The notes under the pieces: generated by a model | Database searches by the model: none | Seen by the model: only the letters and a program-made list of their open reading frames with translations | What the model was told of the DNA's origin: nothing | Translations under genes and position numbers: made by a program | From: Aequorivita sp. | Lineage (GTDB): Bacteria; Bacteroidota; Bacteroidia; Flavobacteriales; Flavobacteriaceae | Length of the DNA: 64,000 nucleotides | Assembly: GCA_030690315.1 (NCBI GenBank) | Contig: JAUYGY010000020.1 | Location: 1-64,000, forward strand | Reading direction: 5' to 3' | Shown: positions 1-9,329 of the stretch, in pieces | How the letters are laid out: every line of letters starts with the position of its first letter | Numbering within the stretch: the first letter of the stretch is position 1

Positions 1-273
1 GGCAAACGGCAGAGCACGGTGGAACCGGTCTTCGGGACGCTCACCCAGTTTATGGGCATGGGCAAGGTAAACACGCTGGGGCTGGCACAGGCCAACAAGT
101 GCATGCAACTGTCGGCGATGGCCTATAACCTTAAGAAATACCTAAAGTTCGTCCAGAAACGGTCAAAAAGTGGGGCAACCTGCCTTGCTTTTACATTTTC
201 ACTGAAAAAGCCTCTTCAGAAATGTATAGCCCCGTTTTTAAGACTTCCCAATAGTGCCCATGCCATAGCGTGA
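1..273 (+). CDS. IS transposase, C-terminal fragment (cut by window edge)
   Basis: The open frame runs in from the left edge and ends at the TGA at 271-273, giving the last 90 residues of a DDE transposase. The visible VEPVFG motif, followed by a Gly/Leu-rich stretch and an AYNLKKYLKF-like helix, matches the conserved C-terminus of IS1182/IS5-type transposases, where the Glu of VEPVFG is close to or part of the catalytic triad. The N-terminus and left end of the element lie outside the window, so intactness cannot be judged. A hairpin follows immediately and a toxin-antitoxin pair lies next to it, which marks this edge as accessory DNA. Family-level assignment rests on these motifs only. Confidence 0.75.
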   Translation, partial: GKRQSTVEPVFGTLTQFMGMGKVNTLGLAQANKCMQLSAMAYNLKKYLKFVQKRSKSGATCLAFTFSLKKPLQKCIAPFLRLPNSAHAIA

Positions 274-282
274 ACAAAAAAT

Positions 283-303
283 AAAGCCGCTCAAAACGGC
301 TTA
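283..303 (+). terminator. Hairpin after transposase gene
   Basis: AAGCCG and CGGCTT form a 6-bp stem around a 7-nt loop, preceded by an A-rich run, 10 bp after the transposase stop. It probably ends transposase transcription. The remaining bases up to 368 show no gene. The right terminal repeat of the IS could lie here, but it cannot be defined without the left end. Confidence 0.45.
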
Positions 304-368
304 AATGGGATCAACTTTTACGGAATTAATGGCTTGTGCAACGGTTACCGGTGTTGCCAGTAGTGCTT

Positions 369-701
369 TTATGCTACTTTGAATTCAGATTCGTTCATTT
401 CAACACTAAATCTGACATTTGCTTTTAATGCTCTAAATACTTTTAAAATTGTCTCAATAGTTACATTTTTAGTATTTCGTTCTAATTTAGAAATTTGCGA
501 TTTTTGAACTCCGATTAATTCTCCGAGTTGCTCTTGAGTCAAATTCCGTTCTTTACGGACAGACTTGATCATATCTCCAAGGACTTCCATTCGCAAATCA
601 AATTCGTATTTGTCTCTTTCTGGTGTTCCTATTTTTCCAATGTCCTTGTCCTTCATTTGGTCCAGTGTCATCATTTTCATTTTTTTATTTTTTGTTTCCA
701 T
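369..701 (-). CDS. HigA-like antitoxin, XRE-family HTH
   Basis: A 110-residue protein. An N-terminal charged arm (about 1-40) is followed by an XRE/Cro helix-turn-helix at about residues 48-100, visible in the NLTQEQLGELIGVQKSQISKLE segment, where TQEQLGE is the first helix and QSQISKLE-like residues form the recognition helix. It lies 12 bp downstream of a RelE/HigB-type toxin gene on the same strand. Toxin-first order is the hallmark of HigBA modules, in which the antitoxin binds the toxin and represses the operon. Function is inferred from domain and neighbour; the promoter was not clearly resolved. Confidence 0.8.
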   Translation of the reverse strand: METKNKKMKMMTLDQMKDKDIGKIGTPERDKYEFDLRMEVLGDMIKSVRKERNLTQEQLGELIGVQKSQISKLERNTKNVTIETILKVFRALKANVRFSVEMNESEFKVA

Positions 702-713
702 AACTTTTTGAAT

Positions 714-1046
714 TTATTGGTCAAAATATTCTGCTCTAATTTTCAATGCTTTCTCAATTTCTGACTTTGGTACTTTACTTACTTTTTTAACTATTCCGTG
801 TGTTGATAATACAAGCGTTTCTGTTTTGTCGGTTTTGTCCCAAAAGGCAAAGAGTCTGTATTGAATTCCTTGATAAAGTGTTCTAAATTCCCAAATATCA
901 TCTGTCAGCTTTTTGAAGAGTTTTGGGTCATTTTCGAGTTTAGCTTTATCTAAATTGTAGTAGATTTTCTTTTTAGCTTTTGTATCTAGGTTAGACATAA
1001 ATTCAATAGCCTGTTCAAGAAATACTATCTCGAATTTTGGTTTCAT
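714..1046 (-). CDS. HigB/RelE-superfamily toxin
   Basis: A 110-residue basic protein with the pattern of phage Gp49-like/HigB toxins: FLDxxAIEFMSNL-type N-terminal helix, KLTDDIWEFRTLYQGIQYRLFAFWD central strands, and a C-terminal VLSTHGIVKKVSKVPKSEI segment with the conserved lysines. Family members are ribosome-dependent mRNA endonucleases. The gene is first in a two-gene operon with the HTH protein downstream, as in HigBA. A TATCTTTG -7-like box (minus strand, 1073-1080) lies about 27 bp upstream of the start, but no good -33 partner is visible. All recognisable parts of the family are present, so the toxin looks intact. Confidence 0.8.
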   Translation of the reverse strand: MKPKFEIVFLEQAIEFMSNLDTKAKKKIYYNLDKAKLENDPKLFKKLTDDIWEFRTLYQGIQYRLFAFWDKTDKTETLVLSTHGIVKKVSKVPKSEIEKALKIRAEYFDQ

Positions 1047-1248
1047 TCAGTTCGTTTGTCGTTTTTCTTTAGCAAAGATAATAAAAAAGTTGAATTATAT
1101 GGAAACTTTCGGTTGTTTTGGTCGCATTACTGGCAACATGTGCATAAACACATGGTTTTTATTTCTATTGCATTTATCCCCCACATGTTACCATGCAGGT
1201 TTTGGTATTATCTTTCAAATATATCAAAAAAATCCCCCAATCTTTCCC

Positions 1249-1280
1249 GCTTCGCTTTTCGCTATTTCCCCATCGCTAAA
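1249..1280. repeat. Partial match to the terminal repeat found in the sdh operon
   Basis: CTTCGCTTTTCGCTA here is identical to 15 bases of the right terminal repeat of the element at 6969-7402, and ATCGCTAAA follows after a short divergent spacer, as in that repeat. No four-helix-bundle gene is attached. It may be a solo or decayed end. The rest of 1047-1335 holds only the upstream region of the next gene and a small CATGTG/CACATG palindrome around 1137-1154. Confidence 0.4.
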
Positions 1281-1335
1281 ATGATTGCAAATGCCAGCCC
1301 AAATAATTACCTTCCGCTTTTCAAAACCCATTTGC

Positions 1336-4176
1336 ATGAACAAACTTTTCCTTTCCCTTGGCTGCCTTGTTACCGCTGTGGCCTTTTCACAACAACCCGC
1401 CACTCCCGCCACCACAATAGAAAGTGGCCTGCAACAAAAAATACAACTGGCGCAGGCTTCCCCAGTAAAAAACCTGCCTTTTAAAAGCATTGGCCCAACA
1501 ATTATGAGCGGCCGCGTGGTAGATTTTGCCGTAAACCCCAACAATCCCACCGAGTTTTATGTGGGTTATGCCAGCGGTGGGCTGTGGCACACCAATAATA
1601 ACGGCACTTCCTTCACTCCGGTAATGGACAGTAGCCCAACCCAAAACGTGGGCTGTGTCGCGGTAGATTGGAAAAACGGCACCATCTGGGTAGGCACCGG
1701 AGAGGTAAACGCTTCCCGTTCTTCATACGCAGGAATTGGCTTGCTGAAAAGTGACGATAAAGGAAAAACCTGGCAAAATATGGGGCTTACCGATAGTCAC
1801 CACATCAGCAGTATTCTTATAAATCCCTCAAATCCGAACGAAGTGGTTGTGGGCGCGGTGGGGCATTTATATTCCACCAACGAGGAGCGCGGTGTTTTCA
1901 AAACCACTGATGGCGGCAAAACCTGGAACAAAACGCTTTTTATAAACAACCAAACTGGGATAATTGAAATTTCAATCAATCCGAAAAACTTCAATACTAT
2001 GTATGCCGCGGCCTGGGACAAAGACCGAAAGGCGTGGCATTTTGAGGGCAGTGGCGAAGGCAGTGGCGTTTACAAAAGCACCGATGCTGGAAGCACTTGG
2101 ACTATGATTTCAACAGAAAACAGCGGTCTGCCCATTGGCAAAGGAATGGGCAGGATGGGCACCACAGTTGTTGATGATAACACGGTGTATTTGATTGTGG
2201 ACAATCAATTCCACAGAAAAGAGGAATCGAAAAAAGAGGAAACAGATATCCTTACAAAAGATGATTTTAAAACTATGGACGAGGCCACCTTTCTTGCCTT
2301 GGAGGATAAAAAGCTGAACCAATTCCTAAAAATGAACGGGTTTCAGGAAAAATACCGCGCCGAAAACGTAAAGCAAATGGTGCGCGTAGGTACCGTAAAA
2401 CCTGAGGATCTCGCAAAATATCTCGAAAATGCAAACAGTCAGTTGTTTGATACGCCCGTTATTGGCGCTGAGGTTTACAAAAGTACCGATGGGGGTAAAA
2501 GCTGGAAGAAAACCCACGAAGGCTTTTTGGACGATCTGTATTATTCGTACGGGTATTACTTCGGAAAAATCCACGTGGATCCCAACGATGCCAATAAAAT
2601 ATATGTATACGGCGTGCCTATCCTAAAATCTGCCGACGTCGGTAAAACCTTTACAAGCATTGATGCCGATAATGTGCATGTTGACCACCACGCCCTGTGG
2701 ATAAACCCAAAAAAGCCCGGCCATTTAATTGATGGTAACGATGGCGGCGTAAACATAACTTATGACGATGGGAAAACCTGGATAAAAAACAACGCCCCTG
2801 CCGTGGGGCAGTTTTATTCCGTAAATGTGGATAACGAAAAGATTTATAACGTTTACGGTGGCACGCAGGACAACGGCGTTTGGGCAGGGCCCCACAATTA
2901 TGAAGCAAACCCTGGCTGGCATCAGGAAGGAAAATATGCTTATGAACACTTACTGGGTGGTGATGGGATGCACGTACAGATTGATAGTAGAGATAGCAAT
3001 ATTGTTTACACCGGGTTTCAATTTGGAAATTATTATAGGTTGAATAAAAATGGCGCAGAGCCTGTTTATATTCAGCCGAAACACGAGCTGGGGGAAAGTC
3101 CTTACCGTTTCAATTGGCAAACGCCCATTTTGTTGAGTCCGCACAATCAGGATATTCTCTATTTGGGCGGAAATAAACTGATGCGAAGTATGAACCAAGG
3201 CACCGACTGGACCGCAATTTCCGATGACTTGACGCAAGGCGGAAAAACGGGCAATGTAGCTTACGGAACCTTAACGAGCATCAGCGAATCGCATTTCCAA
3301 TTTGGATTGCTGTACGCAGGAAGTGATGATGGATTGGTGCACATTTCAAAAGATGCGGGTAGCAGCTGGACAAAGATTTCAGACAGTTTTCCAAAGGATT
3401 TATGGGTGAGCCGCCTGATTGCTTCTTCACATAAAAAAGAGCGGGTGTATGTTACCCTGAATGGTTATCGGTGGGATGATTTTAAACCGTATGTGTACGT
3501 AAGCGACAATTATGGGGCTACTTGGAAAGACATTAGCGGCAATTTGCCCGCTTCCCCAATAAATGTAATCAAGGAAGACCCGGTAAATGAAAATCTGCTG
3601 TATTTGGGAACCGATAATGGCGCGTATGTTTCCTTCAACCGTGGAGAGAGTTGGGAAGTGTTCTCAAAGGAATTGCCCAATGTTGCTGTGCACGATTTGG
3701 TAATCCAGCTGGAAGCCAAGCATCTCGTTCTGGGAACGCACGGACGGTCATTTTACATAGCTGATATTGCGTTGCTTCAAAAGTTAACCGACAAAACTAT
3801 GGGAGAAGTGGTTATTTCGGAAATGGGACCTATTGATTTTTCACCGCGTTGGGGAAGCAAATTCAGTACTTGGGGGGAAGTTTATGAACCGAAAATTACC
3901 ATTCAGTTTTACAGCCCTGAAAATGGAAAAGCAACCATAACAATCAATACTGAAGAAGGAAAAGAGTTGCGAACCCTCACTATTGATGCAACAAAAGGGG
4001 TGAATGTTATTGATTATGATTTTTCCATTTCTGAAAAGGGGAGTAAAGTTATTGAGAAAGCCGACAACAAATTGAAGCAGGCCGAAAACGGAAAATTCTA
4101 TCTTCCGAAGGGGAAATATAAAGTGAATATATCTGTTAACGGGAAAACTGTAACTTCAGAGGTGGAAGTTAAATAA
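1336..4176 (+). CDS. Exported VPS10/BNR-type beta-propeller protein (glycosyl hydrolase-like)
   Basis: A protein of 946 residues. The ATG at 1336 is chosen because it begins a clear signal peptide (MNKLFLSLGCLVTAVAFSQQ); an upstream in-frame ATG at 1285 would bury it. The body contains many Asp-box/BNR-type repeats of the form ST(D/N)xGxxW (for example TDGGKTW, STDAGSTW, STDGGKSW, SKDAGSSW, SDNYGATW), typical of sortilin/VPS10-like and sialidase-like propellers, probably two propellers followed by a C-terminal beta domain (about 830-946). Flavobacterial homologues are often labelled glycosyl hydrolase, but no catalytic residues can be recognised and a binding or scaffolding role is equally possible. 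It stands alone, upstream of the sdh promoter. Confidence 0.8.
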   Translation: MNKLFLSLGCLVTAVAFSQQPATPATTIESGLQQKIQLAQASPVKNLPFKSIGPTIMSGRVVDFAVNPNNPTEFYVGYASGGLWHTNNNGTSFTPVMDSSPTQNVGCVAVDWKNGTIWVGTGEVNASRSSYAGIGLLKSDDKGKTWQNMGLTDSHHISSILINPSNPNEVVVGAVGHLYSTNEERGVFKTTDGGKTWNKTLFINNQTGIIEISINPKNFNTMYAAAWDKDRKAWHFEGSGEGSGVYKSTDAGSTWTMISTENSGLPIGKGMGRMGTTVVDDNTVYLIVDNQFHRKEESKKEETDILTKDDFKTMDEATFLALEDKKLNQFLKMNGFQEKYRAENVKQMVRVGTVKPEDLAKYLENANSQLFDTPVIGAEVYKSTDGGKSWKKTHEGFLDDLYYSYGYYFGKIHVDPNDANKIYVYGVPILKSADVGKTFTSIDADNVHVDHHALWINPKKPGHLIDGNDGGVNITYDDGKTWIKNNAPAVGQFYSVNVDNEKIYNVYGGTQDNGVWAGPHNYEANPGWHQEGKYAYEHLLGGDGMHVQIDSRDSNIVYTGFQFGNYYRLNKNGAEPVYIQPKHELGESPYRFNWQTPILLSPHNQDILYLGGNKLMRSMNQGTDWTAISDDLTQGGKTGNVAYGTLTSISESHFQFGLLYAGSDDGLVHISKDAGSSWTKISDSFPKDLWVSRLIASSHKKERVYVTLNGYRWDDFKPYVYVSDNYGATWKDISGNLPASPINVIKEDPVNENLLYLGTDNGAYVSFNRGESWEVFSKELPNVAVHDLVIQLEAKHLVLGTHGRSFYIADIALLQKLTDKTMGEVVISEMGPIDFSPRWGSKFSTWGEVYEPKITIQFYSPENGKATITINTEEGKELRTLTIDATKGVNVIDYDFSISEKGSKVIEKADNKLKQAENGKFYLPKGKYKVNISVNGKTVTSEVEVK

Positions 4177-4225
4177 TGTGATGTATTTAAATCAATTCTA
4201 AATAGATTTTAAACCCCCAAGAATG

Positions 4226-4257
4226 TTTGGCAACAAACTGCTTGAAGCGTATTTTTG
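4226..4257 (+). promoter_or_regulatory. Promoter for sdhCAB
   Basis: TTTG (4226-4229) is separated by 20 bp from TATTTTTG (4250-4257), matching the Bacteroidota sigma-ABfr consensus TTTG-N19-21-TAnnTTTG. It lies 28 bp before the sdhC start. Confidence 0.65.
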
Positions 4258-4284
4258 CACAACTCTTTTTGAAATAAAACTACA

Positions 4285-4941
4285 ATGGGAATACTATCCT
4301 CTTCAATTGCTCGAAAAGTTGCCATGGCACTTTCGGGATTGTTTCTTGTGTTTTTCTTGGCACAACATTTTACCATCAACATCACTTCGGTTATAGACCC
4401 AGATACTTTCAATAGTTGGTCGCATTTTATGGGGCACAACATTTTGGTTCAATTTATCTTGCAACCAGTTTTGATTTTGGGCGTGATTTTCCATTTTATA
4501 ATGGGAATTGTGCTGGAAATAAGAAACAACAACGCAAGGCAGATTAGCTACAAATCCTTCAAAGGAAACAGAAACTCAACTTGGGCTTCGCGAAATATGA
4601 TCATCAGTGGCGCTGTTATTTTAGCGTTTTTAGGGCTTCACTTTTACGATTTCTGGTTCCCGGAAATAATGCACAAATACATTGAAAGCAACCCGATGGA
4701 CCCAACCCGATATTACACCGAGTTGGTTCACAAATTTGAAAGCCCAATACGCACAGGTCTTTATTGCTTATCTTTCATCTTATTGATGCTGCATCTTTGG
4801 CACGGCTTTTCTTCGTCTTTCCAAAGTATGGGCTGGAGCAACAAATATTCAAAAGGATTAAGAGGGTTCACACAATTTTACGCAATATTTATTCCCTTGG
4901 GCTTTATTTTCATTGCGCTATACCTTCATTTTAATCAGTAA
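4285..4941 (+). CDS. sdhC: Succinate dehydrogenase cytochrome b subunit (SdhC/FrdC type)
   Basis: 218 residues with about five hydrophobic segments (roughly 10-35, 50-75, 105-125, 150-180 and 190-215) and histidines within or beside them, as in the di-haem b558 membrane anchor of quinol:fumarate reductase-type complexes that use a single anchor protein. It anchors the SdhA/B catalytic pair in the inner membrane and passes electrons to menaquinone. First gene of the sdhC-A-B operon, directly behind a good promoter; sdhA starts 20 bp downstream. The single anchor (no SdhD) is normal for Bacteroidota. Confidence 0.95.
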   Translation: MGILSSSIARKVAMALSGLFLVFFLAQHFTINITSVIDPDTFNSWSHFMGHNILVQFILQPVLILGVIFHFIMGIVLEIRNNNARQISYKSFKGNRNSTWASRNMIISGAVILAFLGLHFYDFWFPEIMHKYIESNPMDPTRYYTELVHKFESPIRTGLYCLSFILLMLHLWHGFSSSFQSMGWSNKYSKGLRGFTQFYAIFIPLGFIFIALYLHFNQ

Positions 4942-4961
4942 TCACCACGAAACGCAACGCT

Positions 4962-6965
4962 ATGTCAACATTAGATTCAAAAATCCCAAAAGGACCCTTA
5001 GCCGATAAGTGGACAAATTATAAAAACGAAATAAACCTGGTTAACCCCGCCAACAAGCGTAACATTGATGTTATTGTTGTGGGTACAGGCCTTGCCGGTG
5101 GTAGCGCCGCCGCCACGCTTGCTGAACTAGGTTATAACGTAAAAACATTTTGCTATCAGGATTCTCCGCGCCGTGCACACTCTATTGCCGCGCAAGGAGG
5201 TATTAATGCCGCCAAAAATTACCAAGGCGATGGCGATTCAAACTACCGATTATTTTATGACACCGTAAAAGGTGGCGATTACCGTTCCCGCGAAGGAAAC
5301 GTGTACCGCTTGGCTGAGGTTTCGGCAAATATTATTGACCAGTGCGTGGCACAGGGTGTTCCCTTTGCCCGTGAATATGGAGGTTATTTGGACAACCGTT
5401 CCTTTGGTGGCGTATTGGTGTCACGAACTTTTTATGCGAAAGGACAAACAGGCCAGCAATTGCTTTTGGGGGCTTATTCCGCAATGAACCGCCAGATTAA
5501 CCGCGGAAAAATCACACCGTACAACCGCCACGAAATGCTGGATTTGGTAATTGTTGACGGCAAAGCAAGAGGAATCATAGCCCGCAATTTGGTCACTGGT
5601 GAAATTGAAAGACATTCCGCACACGCCGTGGTTATTGCTTCCGGCGGTTACGGAAATGCTTTCTTTCTATCCACAAACGCTATGGGAAGTAATGTAACTG
5701 CCTCATGGAAAATTCACAAACGGGGAGCTTATTTTGCAAATCCTTGCTATACGCAGATTCACCCAACCTGTATTCCGGTTTCGGGTGAGCACCAAAGTAA
5801 GTTGACTTTGATGTCTGAATCTCTTCGAAATGACGGAAGAATTTGGGTTCCGAAGAAAAAAGAAGATGCCGAGGCAATTCGCCAAGGCAAGAAAAAACCG
5901 CTCGATCTTTCTGAACAGGAAAGGGATTATTACTTAGAAAGAAGATATCCTTCTTTCGGAAACTTGGTACCGCGTGATGTTGCTTCCCGCGCTGCAAAGG
6001 AAAGGTGTGATGCCGGATTCGGCGTAAATAAGACAGGGCAGGCGGTATATTTGGATTTTGCTTCGGCAATACAACGTTTTGGAAAGGAGCAGGCAGGAAT
6101 AAACGGAATCGAGAGTCCGAGTGCTGAAGAAATTATAAAACTTGGAACACAGGTTATCGAAAACAAATACGGAAACCTATTCCAGATGTATGAAAAAATT
6201 GTAGATGAGAATCCATACGTAACCCCAATGATGATTTATCCTGCGGTGCATTACACTATGGGTGGCGTATGGGTAGATTACAACTTGCAGTCTACCATTC
6301 CGGGTTGTTATGTTACGGGTGAAGCCAACTTTAGCGACCACGGCGCAAACCGTTTGGGAGCTTCGGCCTTGATGCAAGGTTTGGCAGATGGTTATTTTGT
6401 GTTGCCTTACACCATCGGCGATTATCTTTCAAAAGACATTAAAACAGGAAAAATACCAACGGACACCAAAGAATTTGACGAAGCCGAAAACAAGATTCGC
6501 GAACTTTTGGAGAAGTTGATAAACAATAAAGGGACACATTCCGTAGATTATTTCCACAAGAAATTGGGCCATATTATGTGGGACAAATGTGGGATGGCGC
6601 GTAATGCGGAAGACTTGAAATCGGCAATGGTTGAAATTAGGGCGCTTCGCGAAGAATTTTGGAAAGACGTAAAAGTTCCCGGCGGAATGGATGAGATGAA
6701 TGCAGAGCTTGAAAAAGCTACCCGCGTTGCAGATTTCCTTGAATTGGGTGAATTGTTCGCAAAAGACGCATTACACAGAAATGAATCTTGCGGTGGCCAT
6801 TTCCGCGAGGAATATCAAACAGAAGAAGGAGAAGCCCTCCGCGATGACGAAAACTTTATGTACGTTGCCGCTTGGGAGTACACCGGAGATCCGGGGAATG
6901 AAGTGCTTCATAAGGAAGAATTGGAATATGAGAATATTGAGGTTAAATCGCGTTCCTATAAATAG
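4962..6965 (+). CDS. sdhA: Succinate dehydrogenase flavoprotein subunit
   Basis: 667 residues. The N-terminal dinucleotide fold GTGLAGG is at about 41-47 and the covalent-flavin histidine motif HSIAAQGG at 73-80. The substrate/FAD region with HGANRLGAS follows at about 455-465, and the C-terminal domain contains [13 protein letters not shown]. It oxidises succinate to fumarate, linking the TCA cycle to menaquinone via SdhB and SdhC. Length fits the Bacteroidota/epsilonproteobacterial type, longer than the mitochondrial type. The stop codon is followed after 3 bp by the left inverted repeat of the inserted four-helix-bundle element. Confidence 0.97.
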   Translation: MSTLDSKIPKGPLADKWTNYKNEINLVNPANKRNIDVIVVGTGLAGGSAAATLAELGYNVKTFCYQDSPRRAHSIAAQGGINAAKNYQGDGDSNYRLFYDTVKGGDYRSREGNVYRLAEVSANIIDQCVAQGVPFAREYGGYLDNRSFGGVLVSRTFYAKGQTGQQLLLGAYSAMNRQINRGKITPYNRHEMLDLVIVDGKARGIIARNLVTGEIERHSAHAVVIASGGYGNAFFLSTNAMGSNVTASWKIHKRGAYFANPCYTQIHPTCIPVSGEHQSKLTLMSESLRNDGRIWVPKKKEDAEAIRQGKKKPLDLSEQERDYYLERRYPSFGNLVPRDVASRAAKERCDAGFGVNKTGQAVYLDFASAIQRFGKEQAGINGIESPSAEEIIKLGTQVIENKYGNLFQMYEKIVDENPYVTPMMIYPAVHYTMGGVWVDYNLQSTIPGCYVTGEANFSDHGANRLGASALMQGLADGYFVLPYTIGDYLSKDIKTGKIPTDTKEFDEAENKIRELLEKLINNKGTHSVDYFHKKLGHIMWDKCGMARNAEDLKSAMVEIRALREEFWKDVKVPGGMDEMNAELEKATRVADFLELGELFAKDALHRNESCGGHFREEYQTEEGEALRDDENFMYVAAWEYTGDPGNEVLHKEELEYENIEVKSRSYK

Positions 6966-6968
6966 GAA

Positions 6969-7402
6969 TTAGCGAAAAGCGATGAGCGAAGAGGGAATAA
7001 AAAGTATTATTATTGAGTACGGTGAAAACATATAAGGAATTGATTGTTTGGCAAAAAGCAATCTTACTTGTAAGTGAAGTTTACAAATTCACCAAGACTT
7101 TTCCCGAAGATGAAAAGTTTGGATTGGTCTCCCAAATGAAACGTTCATCCGTTTCAATACCTTCAAATATTGCAGAAGGTTGGGGATGGATGTCAAAGAA
7201 AAATTACATTCAATTCCTGAGAACTGCGAGAGGTTCTTTGTTTGAATTGGAAACACAAATAATTATTTCGGTTGATTTAAATTTCAACTCAAATAACGAA
7301 AAAATAGAAAGTTTAATAGTTGAAATTAGTAAGATGTTGAATGCCCTAATAAGAAGCTTGAATGAAAAAGAATAGGGCTCTTCGCTTTTCGCTAATCGCT
7401 AA
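6969..7402. mobile_element. Inverted-repeat-bounded insert carrying a four-helix-bundle gene
   Basis: Two 25-nt arms, 6969-6993 and 7378-7402, face each other: the left reads TTAGCGAAAAGCG...AGCGAAGAG and the complement of the right reads TTAGCGATTAGCG...AGCGAAGAG. Both start and end identically and differ in the order of the AGCGA units in the middle. They bracket one small gene (7013-7375) and separate sdhA from sdhB, which are normally adjacent. This looks like a non-autonomous insert of about 430 bp. There is no transposase inside and no clear target-site duplication. Mobility is inferred, not shown. Confidence 0.5.
7013..7375 (+). CDS. Four-helix-bundle protein (S23/IVS-encoded family)
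   Basis: About 120 residues from a TTG at 7013 (or 117 from the GTG at 7022; no ATG is available). The pattern KTYKELIVWQKA...LV, FPEDEKFGLVSQMKRSSVSIPSNIAEGW and the YIQFLRTARGSLFELETQI helix are diagnostic of the four-helix-bundle family first described as the 23S rRNA intervening-sequence protein and related to the Avd accessory protein of diversity-generating retroelements. The molecular role of chromosomal members is unknown. Its insertion between sdhA and sdhB, inside inverted repeats, is unusual, and it would be co-transcribed with the sdh genes. Confidence 0.85.
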   Translation: MSTVKTYKELIVWQKAILLVSEVYKFTKTFPEDEKFGLVSQMKRSSVSIPSNIAEGWGWMSKKNYIQFLRTARGSLFELETQIIISVDLNFNSNNEKIESLIVEISKMLNALIRSLNEKE

Positions 7403-7414
7403 ATCCTTTATAAA

Positions 7415-8161
7415 ATGAAACTTACACTAAAAATTTGGCGTCAAAAAAACGCAGCCACAAAGGGGGAACTAAAAACATATCCCATTGATGGGATAGAGGG
7501 CGATATGTCTTTTTTGGAAATGCTCGACGTTCTCAACGAAGGTTTAATAAACAAAGGCGAAGAGCCTGTAGTTTTTGACCACGACTGTCGCGAAGGAATC
7601 TGCGGAAGCTGTTCATTACAGATTAATGGCGAGCCACACGGCCCGGACAGATTGGTTACAACCTGCCAATTACATATGCGTATGTTCAAGGATGGCGATA
7701 CTATTGTTATTGAACCATTCCGCGCGAAAGCTTTTCCCGTGATAAAGGATTTGGTGGTTGATAGAAGCTCTTTTGATAGAATTCAACAAGCGGGCGGTTA
7801 TATTTCCGTGAACACGTCAGGGAATACCATTGATGCAAATACAATTCCGGTGAATAAGCAAGACGCCGATGAATCTTTTAACGCTGCAACCTGTATTGGG
7901 TGCGGAGCTTGTGTGGCGGCCTGTAAAAATGCCAGTGCAATGCTTTTCACCGCTGCTAAAGTAAGCCAGTTTGCCTTACTTCCACAGGGAAGAATTGAAG
8001 CGACCGAGCGCGTGTTGAATATGGTAGCACAGATGGATAAGGAAGGTTTTGGAAACTGCACAAATACCGGAGCTTGTGAAATTGAATGCCCAAAAGGTAT
8101 TTCACTTGAAAACATTGCCCGTATGAATCGCGAATATTTAAGCGCGAGTTTGAAAGGATAA
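7415..8161 (+). CDS. sdhB: Succinate dehydrogenase iron-sulfur subunit
   Basis: 248 residues. The [2Fe-2S] plant-ferredoxin motif has cysteines at 58, 63, 66 and 84. The C-terminal ferredoxin region has C160/163/166/170 ([11 protein letters not shown]) and C215/221/225 ([11 protein letters not shown]), ligands for the [4Fe-4S] and [3Fe-4S] clusters. It wires electrons from the flavin in SdhA to the haem/quinone site in SdhC. It begins 12 bp after the right inverted repeat of the inserted element, so its translation initiation region may be partly supplied by or altered by that insert. A strong hairpin terminator follows. Confidence 0.97.
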   Translation: MKLTLKIWRQKNAATKGELKTYPIDGIEGDMSFLEMLDVLNEGLINKGEEPVVFDHDCREGICGSCSLQINGEPHGPDRLVTTCQLHMRMFKDGDTIVIEPFRAKAFPVIKDLVVDRSSFDRIQQAGGYISVNTSGNTIDANTIPVNKQDADESFNAATCIGCGACVAACKNASAMLFTAAKVSQFALLPQGRIEATERVLNMVAQMDKEGFGNCTNTGACEIECPKGISLENIARMNREYLSASLKG

Positions 8162-8183
8162 CCTTTTCTATTTTATGATTTAT

Positions 8184-8213
8184 AAAGCCCCGCATCATGT
8201 GGGGCTTTTTTGG
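8184..8213 (+). terminator. Intrinsic terminator of the sdh operon
   Basis: AAAGCCCC pairs with GGGGCTTT around a 9-nt loop, followed by a run of T, 22 bp after the sdhB stop. Confidence 0.8.
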
Positions 8214-8283
8214 TTTTTCAGAAGATCTACAATTACTTTTTTATGAAAATTAGAATTATCTTTAAATTCATAAATCAATTATT

Positions 8284-9264
8284 ATGAAACGTATTCTTCT
8301 TTTTCTTTCGGTAATTTCAAACTTTACTATGAATGCACAGAATATTAAACCGAACGATCCTTTGGCCCACACTTTCTCAATCGTTGCCCGTGATACAAAA
8401 ACGGGTGAAATGGCTGTGGCAGTTCAAAGTCATTGGTTTAGTGTGGGTACAGGAGTATCTTGGGCAGAAGCTGGAGTTGGCGTGGTTGCCACACAGAGTT
8501 TTACCAATAGATCCTTTGGAATAAGAGGATTAGAATTGTTGAAACAGGGAAAATCGCCACAGGAAGCTTTGGATATTTTATTGAGCGATGATGAAGGAAG
8601 GGATTTTCGACAAGTGGCAATTCTGGACAAACAAGGCAGGGTTGCTACCCATACCGGAAAAAAGTGTATAGAGTATGCAGGCCATACCAATGGGGAAAAC
8701 TTTTCGGTGCAGGCCAATATGATGCTAAATGATAAAGTGGTTCCGGCAATGAAAAAAGCTTGGGAAGAGAACAGCGAAATGCACTTGGCCGAAAGAATGG
8801 TGACGGTGTTACAAGCTGCACAAAATGCAGGAGGCGATATTCGCGGAAAACAATCTGCAGCATTAATGATAGTTGCTCCCCAAGCAACGAAAGAGCCTTG
8901 GAATGACAGGGTTTTAGACTTACGTGTAGATGATTCTGAAGATCCAATAAAAGAAATTGATAGGCTTTTAAAAGTATTTCGAGCTTATGGGCATATGAAT
9001 CAAGGCGATTTGTTTGTTGAAAAGAACGAAATGAAAAGCGCTATGGAAGAATATAATGCTGCTATGAAAATGTTCCCTGAAAATCTGGAAATGCAGTATT
9101 GGACAGCCATAACACTGGCAAACGATAAACAAATAGCGCAAGCTTCTGAAATGCTTCAGAATATATATAAAGAGGATGAGAACTGGAGAGAGCTCACGCG
9201 GCGGTTACCGAAAGTAGGTTTGTTGAACGTTTCAGAGGAAGATTTAAAAGAGTTGCTAAAGTAA
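8284..9264 (+). CDS. Exported DUF1028-family protein with C-terminal TPR-like tail
   Basis: 326 residues with a signal peptide (MKRILLFLSVISNFTMNAQ). The DUF1028 domain (about 28-230) has the typical start HTFSIVARDTKTGEMAVAVQS and the GVGVVATQS and GLELLKQG segments; this family has an Ntn-hydrolase-like fold and includes proteins of uncertain enzymatic role. Residues about 235-310 (NQGDLFVEKNEMKSAMEEYNAAM..) resemble one or two TPR units. Located in the periplasm by prediction. No operon partner is evident, and the substrate cannot be deduced from the sequence. Confidence 0.8.
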   Translation: MKRILLFLSVISNFTMNAQNIKPNDPLAHTFSIVARDTKTGEMAVAVQSHWFSVGTGVSWAEAGVGVVATQSFTNRSFGIRGLELLKQGKSPQEALDILLSDDEGRDFRQVAILDKQGRVATHTGKKCIEYAGHTNGENFSVQANMMLNDKVVPAMKKAWEENSEMHLAERMVTVLQAAQNAGGDIRGKQSAALMIVAPQATKEPWNDRVLDLRVDDSEDPIKEIDRLLKVFRAYGHMNQGDLFVEKNEMKSAMEEYNAAMKMFPENLEMQYWTAITLANDKQIAQASEMLQNIYKEDENWRELTRRLPKVGLLNVSEEDLKELLK

Positions 9265-9329
9265 GTTTTAACACCTTCGTTTTCAATAAAGTTTAATTAA
9301 TTACGTTTTCACATAAATCATTTGTGTTT

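Noticed and set aside
5680..6069. 129-codon minus-strand frame opposite sdhA
   Set aside because: It is antisense to a well-conserved gene, has no recognisable domain and its composition follows the sdhA codon pattern.
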